Origin: Coriobacteriaceae bacterium
GTDB taxonomy: Bacteria > Actinomycetota > Coriobacteriia > Coriobacteriales > UMGS124
Assembly (NCBI GenBank): GCA_019420325.1
Contig: JAHZHK010000001.1
Span: 1 to 61,860 of the forward strand
Length of the DNA stretch: 61,860 nt
Reading direction: 5' to 3'
Shown: in pieces, positions 35,487 through 44,484 of the stretch
How positions within the stretch are numbered: the stretch's first letter is position 1
Layout: every line of letters begins with the position of its first letter
Notes under the pieces: generated by a model
What the model was told of the DNA's origin: nothing
What the model saw: only the letters and a program-made list of their open reading frames with translations
Databases searched by the model: none
Translations under genes and position numbers: made by a program

Positions 35487-38120
35487 ATGAAGCTTGTAGT
35501 TGCCGAGAAGACCAACGCCGCCGAGAACATCGCCAAAGAGCTCGGTGTTGGCACCAAGAAGGACAAGGTCTACAACACTCCCGTGTGCCGCTTCACCCGT
35601 GAGGGGGAGGAGTGGGTCGCCATGGGTCTGCGCGGCCATATCCTGGCGGTCGATTTTCCCCGGGAGCTGCAGTGGCGCGAAGACCAGGGCTGGTTTGGCG
35701 TTGACGAGGAAGGCGAGGTCTTTCCCGCCAGCTTGCCTTCGACGCTCGCACACCCGCCCTTCGAGAAGGTCCGCAAGCCTTTCACCAAGGAGGGCGTGGA
35801 CATCAAGGGTTGGAAGGTGCCGAGCCTTCCGTACCTTGTGTGGGCGCCCGTTGTGAAGGAGCCTGCGGAGAAGGAAATCATCCGCACCCTCAAGAACCTC
35901 GCGAAGAAGGCCGACGAGGTCATCATCGCAACCGACTTCGACCGTGAGGGCGAGCTTATCGGCTCAGACGCCGTGTCCATGGTGCGCCAGGTCAACGAGG
36001 ACGTGCCCGTGGTGCGTGCCCGCTACTCGTCGTTCACCAAGCCTGAGCTCGAGCACGCCTTTGCCCGCGAGAACCTCGTAGCCGTGGACGACGACCTGGC
36101 GGCTGCCGGCGAGTCGCGCCAGTTCATCGACCTCATCTGGGGTGCCGTGCTCACGCGCTACCTCACGATGGCCAAGTTTGGCGGCCTGGGCAACGTACGC
36201 AGTGCCGGTCGCGTGCAGACCCCCACGCTCGCTCTTGTCGCCCGCCGCGAGAAGGAGCGCCAGGCCTTCGTTCCCGAGGACTATTGGGTTGTGCGCGGCA
36301 CCGCCGCCACGCAGGGAGGCGAGGAATTCAAGGTCGCCCATGCCACGGCCCGCTTCAAGGACGAGGCGACTGCCACGTGCGCCTACCAGGACGCGAAGGC
36401 CGCAGGCAAGGCCCGTGTGACCGACGTGGTGAAGAAGACGCGCAAGGGCACCATCCAGACGCCGTTCAACACCACGAGCCTGCAGACGGCCGCCGCCGCA
36501 GAGGGCCTTACGCCGGCGCGTACCATGCGCATCGCCGAGTCGCTCTACATGAGCGGCCTCATCTCCTATCCGCGTGTTGACAACACGGTGTACCCCGAGA
36601 CGCTCGACCTTTCCGAGGTTGTGACGATGCTCAAGGGTGTGCCCCAGTACGCCAACTACTGCGACGAGCTCCTGGCCGCGCAGCCCCTCAAGGCCACCCG
36701 CGGCAAGCAGGAGACGACCGACCACCCGCCCATCTACCCCACGGGCGTCGGCGACCCGGACAAGCTGCGTCCCGAGGAGTGGAAGCTCTACAACCTCATC
36801 GCCCGTAGGTTCCTCGCGACCCTGTCTGAGCAGCCTGTCATCGAGGGCACCAAGGTCACGCTCGACGCGGGCGGTCAGACGTTTGCCGCCAGCGGCGATG
36901 TGCTCGTGAAGCCCGGCTATCGTGCCATCTACCCGTATGGCTCCAAGAAGGACGAGCAGCTGCCTGCTCTTTCTGTGGGCCAGGAAGTCGACCTCACCTC
37001 GCTTGACCTCGAGGCCAAGCAGACCGAGCCGCCGGCGCGCTACAGCCAGGGCAAGCTCGTGCAGGAGATGGAGCGCCTGGGTCTGGGCACCAAGTCCACC
37101 CGCGCCTCCATCATCGAGCGCCTCTACGAGGTGAAGTACCTCAAGAACGATCCCATCGAACCCAGCCAGCTCGGCATGGCCATCATCGACGCCCTTGAGT
37201 GTTACGCTGCCCACATCACCACGCCCGAGATGACAAGCGAGCTCGAAGGCGACATGACGAAGGTGGCCGAGGGTCAGGCAAGCCAGGACGCCGTTGTCGA
37301 CCACTCCCGCGAGCTGCTTGCCTCGCTGCTCGAGGGCCTCATCGAGCACAAGGAGGACCTCGGCGAGGCCATCAGCGACGCAGTGCAGGCCGACGCCAAG
37401 ATCGGCGTGTGCCCCAAGTGCGGCCATGACCTGCTTGTGAAGCAGTCGGCCAAGACGCGCTCGAGCTTCATCGGGTGCTCTGCCTGGCCTGAGTGCGAGG
37501 TTACCTATCCCTTGCCCCAGGGCAAGATCCAGACGGTGGAGGAGCTGTGCCCCGTGTGCGGATGCCCGCAGATCAAGGTGCAGCCGTTCCGCTCGAAGCC
37601 CTACGTTGTGTGCGTGGACCCGGCTTGTCCCACCAACAAGGAACCTGACGTTACCGTGGGCGTGTGCCCCACCTGCGCCGCCGCCGGACGCGAGGGACTG
37701 CTCATCGCCCATCGCAGCGAGCGCACCCTCAAGCGTTTCATCCGCTGCACCAACTACGACGAGTGCTCCACGAGCTACCCGCTTCCGCAGCGAGGCGAGC
37801 TCAAGGCGACGGGCGAAGTGTGTCCCGACTGTGGCGCCCCCATCGTCGAGGTCACGACCACTCGCGGTCCCTGGCGCATTTGCGTGAACATGGACTGCCC
37901 CGGCAAGGCGCGCGCCGAGGAGGAGAAGGCCGCCAAGGCCGCGGCCCGCGCCGCAAAGGCGGAGGCAGAGGCGCAAGGCGAGGGCGACGAGCCCAAGAAG
38001 GCCTCCTCGAAGAAGGCTTCGACCAAGAAGGCACCGGCGAAGAAGGCCCCTGCAAAGAAGGCTTCGTCGAAGAAGAAGGCAGAGCCTGGAGCTGCCGAAG
38101 AGGACGCTTCGCAGGAGTAG
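35487..38120 (+). CDS. Archaeal-type DNA topoisomerase I with zinc fingers and Lys-rich tail
   Basis: An 877-aa type IA topoisomerase. The TOPRIM domain starts at residue 1 (MKLVVAEKTNAAENIAKELG) and holds IATDFDREGELIGSDA. The catalytic Tyr lies in YMSGLISYPRVDNTVYPETL. The wording (DNTVYP, the ALRGHILAVDFP-like GLRGHILAVDFP start, GNVRSAGRVQTPTLALV) follows the euryarchaeal topoisomerase I group rather than ordinary bacterial TopA. Three or more four-Cys zinc ribbons come after residue 640 (CPKCGHDLL...CVDPAC...CPDCGAP). The end is a KKAS/KKAP repeat tail that suits non-specific DNA binding. ATG at 35487 is four bases from hypB. Confidence 0.88.
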   Translation: MKLVVAEKTNAAENIAKELGVGTKKDKVYNTPVCRFTREGEEWVAMGLRGHILAVDFPRELQWREDQGWFGVDEEGEVFPASLPSTLAHPPFEKVRKPFTKEGVDIKGWKVPSLPYLVWAPVVKEPAEKEIIRTLKNLAKKADEVIIATDFDREGELIGSDAVSMVRQVNEDVPVVRARYSSFTKPELEHAFARENLVAVDDDLAAAGESRQFIDLIWGAVLTRYLTMAKFGGLGNVRSAGRVQTPTLALVARREKERQAFVPEDYWVVRGTAATQGGEEFKVAHATARFKDEATATCAYQDAKAAGKARVTDVVKKTRKGTIQTPFNTTSLQTAAAAEGLTPARTMRIAESLYMSGLISYPRVDNTVYPETLDLSEVVTMLKGVPQYANYCDELLAAQPLKATRGKQETTDHPPIYPTGVGDPDKLRPEEWKLYNLIARRFLATLSEQPVIEGTKVTLDAGGQTFAASGDVLVKPGYRAIYPYGSKKDEQLPALSVGQEVDLTSLDLEAKQTEPPARYSQGKLVQEMERLGLGTKSTRASIIERLYEVKYLKNDPIEPSQLGMAIIDALECYAAHITTPEMTSELEGDMTKVAEGQASQDAVVDHSRELLASLLEGLIEHKEDLGEAISDAVQADAKIGVCPKCGHDLLVKQSAKTRSSFIGCSAWPECEVTYPLPQGKIQTVEELCPVCGCPQIKVQPFRSKPYVVCVDPACPTNKEPDVTVGVCPTCAAAGREGLLIAHRSERTLKRFIRCTNYDECSTSYPLPQRGELKATGEVCPDCGAPIVEVTTTRGPWRICVNMDCPGKARAEEEKAAKAAARAAKAEAEAQGEGDEPKKASSKKASTKKAPAKKAPAKKASSKKKAEPGAAEEDASQE

Positions 38121-38155
38121 GCTTCGCAAGGCCTTTGCGCATATGACACGCTGAC

Positions 38156-38207
38156 CCTTTGGCGGCACGCACGACGGGTAAGACAACCGTTTGCGTGCCG
38201 CCAAAGG
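38156..38207. terminator. 15-bp perfect stem downstream of topoisomerase I
   Basis: CCTTTGGCGGCACGC (38156-38170) is the exact inverse of GCGTGCCGCCAAAGG (38193-38207), with an ACGG/CCGT pair inside the loop. Position suggests termination of the hypB-topoisomerase transcript, but no T-run follows, so an RNA-processing or protein-binding role is also possible. Confidence 0.55.
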
Positions 38208-38321
38208 TCTATCAAAGCGGTGATTAGGTGCGGTGAGGGCGGTTTTGCGAAGACTTGACCGAGCAGAGGGCGTTTGTGGATAAGCTAATGCCCCCGCCTC
38301 ATTCTTTAGAAAGGTGTTGTG

Positions 38322-39923
38322 ATGTCCCGAGCTTCTGAATCTGCGCGTACGCCCCTGTCTCGACGCGCGTTTGCGTGTGCCAGCCTGTTTGCGGGCGCCG
38401 GTCTGCTCGCGCTTTCCGGGTGCGGCTCGCAAGACGCGAACACGACTGAGGCGGGCAGTGCGAATGAGACGCAGGATACGTCTGCCCCCTCGCAGGATAC
38501 GCCTGCTCAGGCAGACAAGCTCATCATGGGCATCACGGTCGACCCTGACGGCCTCGATCCCCAGCGCACTGCAGCGGCGGCGACCTTCCAGGTCACGAAC
38601 AACGTGTACGACCCGCTGCTCAAGGTGACGACGTCCGGCGAGCTTGTGCCCGGCCTTGCCGAGTCGTGGGAAACTTCCGAGGACGGCATGGTCGCCACCT
38701 TCAAGCTGCGCGAAGGCCTCGTGTTCTCCAATGGCAACGCCTGCGACGCCCGGGCCGTCGTGGCGTCTTTCCAGCGCCTGCGGGACGACGCCGCGCCGCG
38801 CAAGAGCGAGTATGCCGGCTACAGCTTTGAGGCCGTCGACGAGCGCACCGTGCAGGTGAGCTCCGCTGAGCTCAATGTGGCCATGCTCACCGACTTTGCC
38901 TACGCCTGGAGCGCCGTGGTCGACACGACGGTGGCAGACACGCTGGCCAACCAGCCTGTGGGCACGGGCCCTTACAAGGTGGTCTCGTGGACCCCGCAGC
39001 AGTCCGTGGTGCTTGAGGCAAACCCCAGCTACTGGGGGGAGGCACCCCACATCGCAAACGTCGAGCTGCGCGTGCTGCCCGAGGCAACGACGCAGGCCAG
39101 CTCGCTGCGCGCCCATGACGTCGACCTTATCCTTGCGGCAAACGAGCAGGTCGCTGCCTTTGAGGGCGACACGGCTTTCCAGATTATGCAGTATCCCATG
39201 AACGGTGTGCAGCTCATGGCCATGAACTGCGCAAACGAGGTCCTCGCCGACGTGCGCGTGCGTCAGGCCATCAACATGGCCGTGGACAAGGACGCCCTCA
39301 TCGAGGCCGTGTGGTGGGGCTACGGCAAGAAGATCGGTTCGCACTTCCCGCCGAGCTTCACGGGATACGTGGACTGCAACGACACGTATGCCTACGATCC
39401 CGATGCGGCGAAGGCCCTGCTCGATGAGTGCGGCTATTCCTCCGACGAGCTGACGTTCTCCATGCGTCTGCCCAAGAGCTACAAGGAGTACGTCAACGCC
39501 GGCCAGATTATCGCCGACGCCCTGGGCAAGGTTGGCATCACCTGCAACGTCGAGATCGTCGAGTGGGCCACGTGGCTCGACGAGGTGTACACGGGCCGGG
39601 TGTACGACCTCACCGTTGTGGGTCACACCGGGCGTCTCGACCCCATCACGCTGCTGGCCCGCTATGGTTCGGAGAGCTCGGAGAACTACTTCAATTACTC
39701 CAGCGACGTGGTTGACGGCCTCATTGCCGACTATCGCGGCCAGCTCGACGAGGACAAGCGCACCGAGGACGTGCGCCAGATTCAGGAGCAGCTTGCCCAA
39801 GACGTGCCGGCACTGTACATCCAGTCTCCCGTGATGGTGTATCTGGCTGACGCCGGGCTCGAGGGCTTTGTGCAGTATCCTATTGACATCTACGAGTTCA
39901 AAGACGTGAAGCTGCAGGCCTAA
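38322..39923 (+). CDS. ABC transporter substrate-binding lipoprotein (peptide/nickel family 5)
   Basis: A 533-aa periplasmic-type binding protein anchored as a lipoprotein. The signal has a twin-arginine-like SRRAFACASLFAG and a lipobox LSGC. Family signatures follow: LIMGITVDPDGLDPQRTAAAATFQV, ESWETSEDGMVATFKLREGLVFSNG, GTGPYKVVSW and the late VRQAINMAVDKDAL. The family binds peptides, nickel chelates or opines, and the ligand cannot be read from the sequence. It heads a four-gene transporter operon with a fused permease and two ATPases. Confidence 0.9.
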   Translation: MSRASESARTPLSRRAFACASLFAGAGLLALSGCGSQDANTTEAGSANETQDTSAPSQDTPAQADKLIMGITVDPDGLDPQRTAAAATFQVTNNVYDPLLKVTTSGELVPGLAESWETSEDGMVATFKLREGLVFSNGNACDARAVVASFQRLRDDAAPRKSEYAGYSFEAVDERTVQVSSAELNVAMLTDFAYAWSAVVDTTVADTLANQPVGTGPYKVVSWTPQQSVVLEANPSYWGEAPHIANVELRVLPEATTQASSLRAHDVDLILAANEQVAAFEGDTAFQIMQYPMNGVQLMAMNCANEVLADVRVRQAINMAVDKDALIEAVWWGYGKKIGSHFPPSFTGYVDCNDTYAYDPDAAKALLDECGYSSDELTFSMRLPKSYKEYVNAGQIIADALGKVGITCNVEIVEWATWLDEVYTGRVYDLTVVGHTGRLDPITLLARYGSESSENYFNYSSDVVDGLIADYRGQLDEDKRTEDVRQIQEQLAQDVPALYIQSPVMVYLADAGLEGFVQYPIDIYEFKDVKLQA

Positions 39924-40020
39924 CAGCTGTCGCGTTGTAGTGCGAGGGCTTGCGTGCGCCAGGCGCACCGGGCTCTCGCGCGCAATCGTGCGGAGCTGAG
40001 AGACTCTATGGGAGGCGAGC

Positions 40021-41796
40021 ATGGCCAAGACGCTGGCAGGAAGGTGCGGAGCGGCACTGGCCGTGCTCTTTGTCGTGTCGCTGCTCGCGTTTGCGGCGCT
40101 GCATGTGGTGCCTGGCGACACCGCGACGCTTGTGCTGGGTACTGACGCCACGCCGCAAGCCTTGCAGCAGCTCCGCGAGTCAATGGGTCTTGACCGCTCC
40201 CTTCCCGAGCAATATGTCTCCTGGATATGCGGGGTGCTCACGGGCGACTGGGGTATTTCGCGCACGTACGGCGCACCCGTGTGGCAGGTCATTGCGCAGA
40301 CGCTGCCCGTGACGCTGCTGCTTGCGGTGTATGCCACCGCGGTTGCGCTTGCGGTGTCGTGCGTGCTCGGCGTTGCCAGCGCCATGCGCCCCGGAGGCGT
40401 GGTGGACGTCGTGTCGCGTACACTCATGCAGCTGGCAAGCGCCGTGCCGGGGTTCTGGCTTGCCGTTGTGTGCATGCTGTTCTTCGCCGCCAACCTGGGG
40501 TGGTTCCCTGTGAGCGGCTATGTCCCACTCACTCAAGATCCAGCGGGCTGCGTCCGCAGCCTCACACTGCCCGCCCTTGTGCTCGCCTGCGGGGAGCTCG
40601 GCGTGCTCATCCGCACGGTGCGCTCTTCCGTCATGGACGCGCTGCAGCAGGAATACATGCTTGCGACGCAGGTGAAGGGCCTTACGCGTGCGCGTGCGAT
40701 CGTGACGTACGTGCTGCGTGCTTCGCTGTCGGCGCCCATCACGGTCGCGGGCATTCAGATGGCGAAGCTCGTGGGCGGCACGGCTGCCATCGAGCGCGTG
40801 TTTGCCCTGCCTGGTTTGGGCAACTTGCTCCTCGGGGCGGTCGAGCAGCGCGACGTCATGCTCGTGCAGGGTATCGTCGTGTTTGTGACGGTGGCCGTTG
40901 TCGTGGTGAACCTGCTTGTCGACCTCCTTACTGTGCGTGCCGCAGGCAGGGGGATGTCTGCCACCTCGGGGGCGGGCAAGTCTGTGGGGAGCCCCCGAGG
41001 CCGTCGCGGCCTCATCTCGCTTGTCGTGGGTCTGGTGCTTGTGAGCGCTGTCGCCGCGATGGGCCTCATAAGTCTCGTGTGGACCCCCTACGACATCTCT
41101 GCCATGGACCTGACCGCCCGCTTTGCGCTTCCCAGCCTTGAGCATCCCTTTGGGTGCGACCAGTTCGGGCGCGACGTCTTGTCGCGGTGCATGGCGGCAG
41201 CGGTGCCTGCGCTGGCGGTGGGCGTGGGGTCGGTCGTGCTCGGGGCTTTCGTGGGCGCGGGCTTGGGCGCCTTGGCCGCCATGGGCTCATCGAGGGTGCG
41301 CACCGTCATCATGCGCCTAACCGATGCGCTCATGTCTTTCCCGGGCATCCTGCTTGCCATGGTGCTCGTGCTTGTGTTGGGGCGCGGCCTCACGAGCGTG
41401 CTCGTGGCCGTCGCCGTGTTCATGGTGCCGGTCTTTGCCCGCCTTACCTGCCAGGTCACCCTCGAGGTCGCCTCAGGGCTCTACGTCAAGGCCGCGCGTG
41501 TGGCGGGGCTCGGCACGCCTGCCGTGCTTGTGCGTCACATCCTGCCCAATGTGGCTCCCATCCTGCTCACCCAGCTTACGGCGCGCATCGGTTCGGCCAT
41601 GCTGCTCGAAGCGTCCCTGTCCTTTTTGGGTCTGGGCGTGCAGCCTCCTATGGCGAGCTGGGGTTACATGCTCTCCGAGATGCTGCACCCTGCGCTCGCG
41701 GTGGCGCCCGGCGCGCTGCTCATGGCGGCCGCCCTTGGCTGGAACCTTGTGGGCGACGCTCTGAACGACCGCATGCTCGGGAGGGGGTCGCTGTGA
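40021..41796 (+). CDS. ABC transporter permease, DppB-DppC fusion
   Basis: A 591-aa protein made of two permeases joined head to tail. Residues 1-310 are DppB-like (VVPGDTATLVLG, the MGLDRSLPEQYVSW loop, TLPVTLLLAVYA, and EYMLATQVKGLTRARAIVTYVLR as the coupling helix, EAAxxxG). Residues about 325-591 are DppC-like (LEHPFGCDQFGRDVLSR, LYVKAARVAGLGTPAVLVRHILPN as the second coupling helix, LSFLGLGVQPPMASWG). These are normally two genes. No stop or frameshift separates them, and only a short charged linker of about 20 residues intervenes. The stop overlaps the next gene (GTGA). Confidence 0.9.
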   Translation: MAKTLAGRCGAALAVLFVVSLLAFAALHVVPGDTATLVLGTDATPQALQQLRESMGLDRSLPEQYVSWICGVLTGDWGISRTYGAPVWQVIAQTLPVTLLLAVYATAVALAVSCVLGVASAMRPGGVVDVVSRTLMQLASAVPGFWLAVVCMLFFAANLGWFPVSGYVPLTQDPAGCVRSLTLPALVLACGELGVLIRTVRSSVMDALQQEYMLATQVKGLTRARAIVTYVLRASLSAPITVAGIQMAKLVGGTAAIERVFALPGLGNLLLGAVEQRDVMLVQGIVVFVTVAVVVVNLLVDLLTVRAAGRGMSATSGAGKSVGSPRGRRGLISLVVGLVLVSAVAAMGLISLVWTPYDISAMDLTARFALPSLEHPFGCDQFGRDVLSRCMAAAVPALAVGVGSVVLGAFVGAGLGALAAMGSSRVRTVIMRLTDALMSFPGILLAMVLVLVLGRGLTSVLVAVAVFMVPVFARLTCQVTLEVASGLYVKAARVAGLGTPAVLVRHILPNVAPILLTQLTARIGSAMLLEASLSFLGLGVQPPMASWGYMLSEMLHPALAVAPGALLMAAALGWNLVGDALNDRMLGRGSL

Positions 41797-42647
41797 GTGA
41801 CGACGTTGTAAGGGCCGAGGGCGTACGCATCCTCGACAGGGACGGCCGCGTGCTCGTCGATGGCGTGGACGTGTGTGTGCCGGCTGGCGCACGTGTGGGC
41901 GTCGTGGGTGAGTCGGGTGCCGGCAAGACGCTTTTTGCCCGTGCCTGCCTGGGCCTTTTGCCCGAAGGCGTGCATATGGCCGCAGGCAAGGTGTCCCTTC
42001 TTGGTCAAGATCCCATGACATGCGGGCCGGCGCAGCTGCGCGGTCTTCTCGGGTGCCATGTGGGCTACGTGCCTCAGAATTCGGTGAGCTACCTGCATCC
42101 CGGCCTCAAAGTGTTGGCGCAGATAACCGATGGGTACCGTACCTGGCACAAGGTGAGCCGCGCCGAGGCAAAAGAGCGCGCCGTCGAGCTGCTGGGCGCC
42201 GTGGGTATCGCCGATGCCGCTCGGGTGCTCGAAAGCTACCCGGGGCAGCTTTCCGGCGGCATGCGCCAACGCGTCAACATCGCCATGGCGCTCATGAGCT
42301 CCCCTGAGCTTGTGGTGGCCGATGAGCCCACCGCCGCGCTTGATGCCGTGACGCGCATTCAGGTCGCCTCCTTGCTGCAGCGCGTGTGTGCCGAGAGGGG
42401 CGCCGCCCTGCTCATGGTGAGTCACGACCTTCCGCTTGTGCGTCGTACCTGCAACTCTGCAATCGTCATGCGCAAGGGCCGTGTGGTTGAGCGCGGGCAG
42501 GCAGCCGAGGTGCTCGCGCATCCCAGCCATCCCTACACGCAGGCGCTTTTGTCGGCCGTGCCGCATGTGGGCATGCCTCGAGACGTGCGTCTGCCTGAAT
42601 ATGACGAGGCGGGCACGCCTTCAGAGTCAAGAGGGGAGGGGCGATGA
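41793..42647 (+). CDS. ABC transporter ATP-binding protein (DppD type)
   Basis: A 284-aa ATPase beginning at GTG 41793, whose last two bases form part of the permease stop. Walker A is GESGAGKT, the Q-loop VPQNSVSYLHP, the signature LSGGMRQR, Walker B LVVADEPTAALD and the H-loop VSHDLPLV. The C-terminal HPSHPYTQALLSAVP is the oligopeptide/nickel family extension. A longer open frame upstream is out-of-frame noise over the permease gene. Confidence 0.92.
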   Translation: MSDDVVRAEGVRILDRDGRVLVDGVDVCVPAGARVGVVGESGAGKTLFARACLGLLPEGVHMAAGKVSLLGQDPMTCGPAQLRGLLGCHVGYVPQNSVSYLHPGLKVLAQITDGYRTWHKVSRAEAKERAVELLGAVGIADAARVLESYPGQLSGGMRQRVNIAMALMSSPELVVADEPTAALDAVTRIQVASLLQRVCAERGAALLMVSHDLPLVRRTCNSAIVMRKGRVVERGQAAEVLAHPSHPYTQALLSAVPHVGMPRDVRLPEYDEAGTPSESRGEGR

Positions 42648-43411
42648 ACGATCCGATCGTGCAGGGAGTCGGCCTCGGGCATGTTTTCGGCCACGGCGCC
42701 CGCAGCGTGCGTGCGCTCGACGGCGTGAGCGTGGCGCTGCATCCCGGCAAGACCCTGGGCGTCATAGGCGAGTCGGGTTCGGGCAAGTCGACGTTGGGTG
42801 ACATCCTGGGCGGCATGCTCGTGCCTGGTGAGGGCGAGGTCTTCTACAAGGGTCGCGCCCTTCCGCGCCTCGATCGCAGACAGTTCAAGGAATTTCGCCG
42901 CGATGTGCAGTTTATCTTTCAGGACTGCGCCGCCTCGCTCGACCCCCGCTATACCGTTGCGCGCGCCGTTGCCGAGCCGCTTGACGCCCTGCCAGCCGGT
43001 CTCGATGCGAAGGCGCGTGAACAGGCGGTTTTTGAGATGCTTGAGCGCGTGGGCCTGACAGTTGACATCGCCGACCGCAAGACCGGCGAGCTGTCGGGCG
43101 GGCAGTGCCAGCGTGTCGCGATTGCACGCGCCCTGGTGGGAAGGCCTGCCGTGGTGGTGTGCGACGAACCCACGAGTGCCCTGGACGTCTCCGTGCAAGC
43201 CCAGGTGCTCAACCTTTTGCGCGAACTTCAGGACGACCTGGGGTGCTCATATCTCTTTATCAGCCATGATATGGGTGTTGTGGCATATATGGCCGACGAT
43301 GTGGCGGTGCTGCACGAAGGCAGGCTGGTGGAGCAGGGCCCGGCGTCTCAGGTGCTTTCCGCGCCGACTGACGCCTATACGCAGGAGTTGCTGGCGGCGT
43401 CGCGCGGATAA
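42644..43411 (+). CDS. ABC transporter ATP-binding protein (DppF type)
   Basis: A 255-aa second ATPase overlapping the first by four bases (ATGA). Walker A GESGSGKS, Q-loop FQDCAASLDPR, signature LSGGQCQR, Walker B VVVCDEPTSALD and H-loop ISHDMGVV. It pairs with the DppD-type protein to drive the fused permease. It lacks most of the usual C-terminal zinc-binding tail and stops just after TDAYTQELLAASRG. Confidence 0.92.
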   Translation: MNDPIVQGVGLGHVFGHGARSVRALDGVSVALHPGKTLGVIGESGSGKSTLGDILGGMLVPGEGEVFYKGRALPRLDRRQFKEFRRDVQFIFQDCAASLDPRYTVARAVAEPLDALPAGLDAKAREQAVFEMLERVGLTVDIADRKTGELSGGQCQRVAIARALVGRPAVVVCDEPTSALDVSVQAQVLNLLRELQDDLGCSYLFISHDMGVVAYMADDVAVLHEGRLVEQGPASQVLSAPTDAYTQELLAASRG

Positions 43412-43620
43412 GGCATGTTGCCTGCAATTTTGTTTGTATGGATGCACGCGGCGGGTGGTGACGCGCATCGCAAGGGTTTCTGCGGTTCTGTATGCGCATG
43501 AGTTTGTGTGGGCCTGGCGGCGTTGCGCGTGTCGCGCGGGTGGTCGCAGTCTCGCATGTGCAGGCGCCTGGGTGCGCCTGGCGATACTTGCAATTCATGG
43601 GGTAAAGAGGAGGAATTCGC

Positions 43621-44481
43621 ATGGAACTGACGATCATCGGTCGAGCCGGGGGTGTGGGCCGTGTGGGCGAGGCTTGCTCGGGATATCTCGTGCAGGAGGG
43701 TCAGACGCGCGTTCTTCTTGACTGCGGGGCCGGGGTCGCCTCGTCGTTGCAGCGTGTCTGTGCGCTTGAAGAGCTTGACCATGTGGTCATCTCTCACTGG
43801 CATCCCGATCATGCAAGTGACGCCGGCGTGCTCGTGCACGGCCGCATTATCCAGCGGATTCTCGGTACCGCAACGAACACGTTGCACTTTTATGCGCCGG
43901 CAAGCACGCCTGATCTGGAACGCGTTGGCAAGGCGGACAACGGCTGTGCCAGCCATGCCATCGAGGCGGGAGGGCACCTTGTGATTGGCGACATCGACAT
44001 CGACTTCATGCGTACGCGCCACCCTGTCGAGTGCCTTGCCATGCGCCTTGTGGGCAGGCGCACGGGCGACGTACTCGTGTACACGGCCGATGGCGCGTTG
44101 ACGGAAGACCTTGTTGAATTCAGCCAGGGCGCTGACCTGCTGCTTGCCGAGTGCAGCCTCTATCCGCCCACCTCGGGCGAGGCTCCGGGCCACATGAACG
44201 CCGACGACGTGGCCGAGCTGGCACGCAGGGTCAATCCTGGCACGCTCGTGCTCACCCACCTGCCGTTTTACGGGCGCCGGGAGGACTTGCTCGAGTGTGT
44301 GCGCGCACGTTGGGGCGGTTGCGCTTACCTAGCCGGCGAGCTCGATTGCTACGGCGTCGGTGCGGCTGGCGAGGACGCCTGTGGTGAGGGTGCTTGCCAT
44401 GGGGCCCTCGCGGCTAGCAAGGATGCTTGTGCGGGGGACGCTGGCAACGAGGTGTCCGCACACGCAGGGGAGAGAGGCTAG
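43621..44481 (+). CDS. MBL-fold metallo-hydrolase (RNase Z-like)
   Basis: A 286-aa protein with the metal motif SHWHPDHASD and an N-terminal ELTIIGRAGGVG...SGYLVQEGQTRVLLDCGAGV typical of RNase Z-like folds. Later ligands are VYTADGA, LLAECSLYP, GHMNADDVAELA and LVLTHLPFY. The last 45 residues are a Gly/Ala/Cys-rich tail (EDACGEGACHGALAASKDACAG) beyond the usual fold. ATG at 43621 follows AGAGGAGG. The substrate is unknown: tRNA processing, phosphodiester or carbonate-type hydrolysis are all possible. The next gene starts three bases later. Confidence 0.82.
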   Translation: MELTIIGRAGGVGRVGEACSGYLVQEGQTRVLLDCGAGVASSLQRVCALEELDHVVISHWHPDHASDAGVLVHGRIIQRILGTATNTLHFYAPASTPDLERVGKADNGCASHAIEAGGHLVIGDIDIDFMRTRHPVECLAMRLVGRRTGDVLVYTADGALTEDLVEFSQGADLLLAECSLYPPTSGEAPGHMNADDVAELARRVNPGTLVLTHLPFYGRREDLLECVRARWGGCAYLAGELDCYGVGAAGEDACGEGACHGALAASKDACAGDAGNEVSAHAGERG

Positions 44482-44484
44482 GCG

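Noticed and set aside
35964..40493. A 1,509-aa open frame on the minus strand across topoisomerase and transporter genes
   Set aside because: It lies fully antisense to well-identified genes with perfect motifs. It has no domain sense and follows the codon-phase mirror effect of GC-rich DNA.
41154..41792. Long N-terminal extension of the DppD-type ATPase
   Set aside because: The stretch is an out-of-frame reading of the permease gene (Arg/His/Ala-rich); the true start is the GTG at 41793 overlapping the permease stop.
43540..43600. Small non-coding RNA gene before the MBL hydrolase
   Set aside because: Only a small GC-rich inverted repeat (CAGGCGC/GCGCCTG) is present, with no promoter-terminator pair around it.
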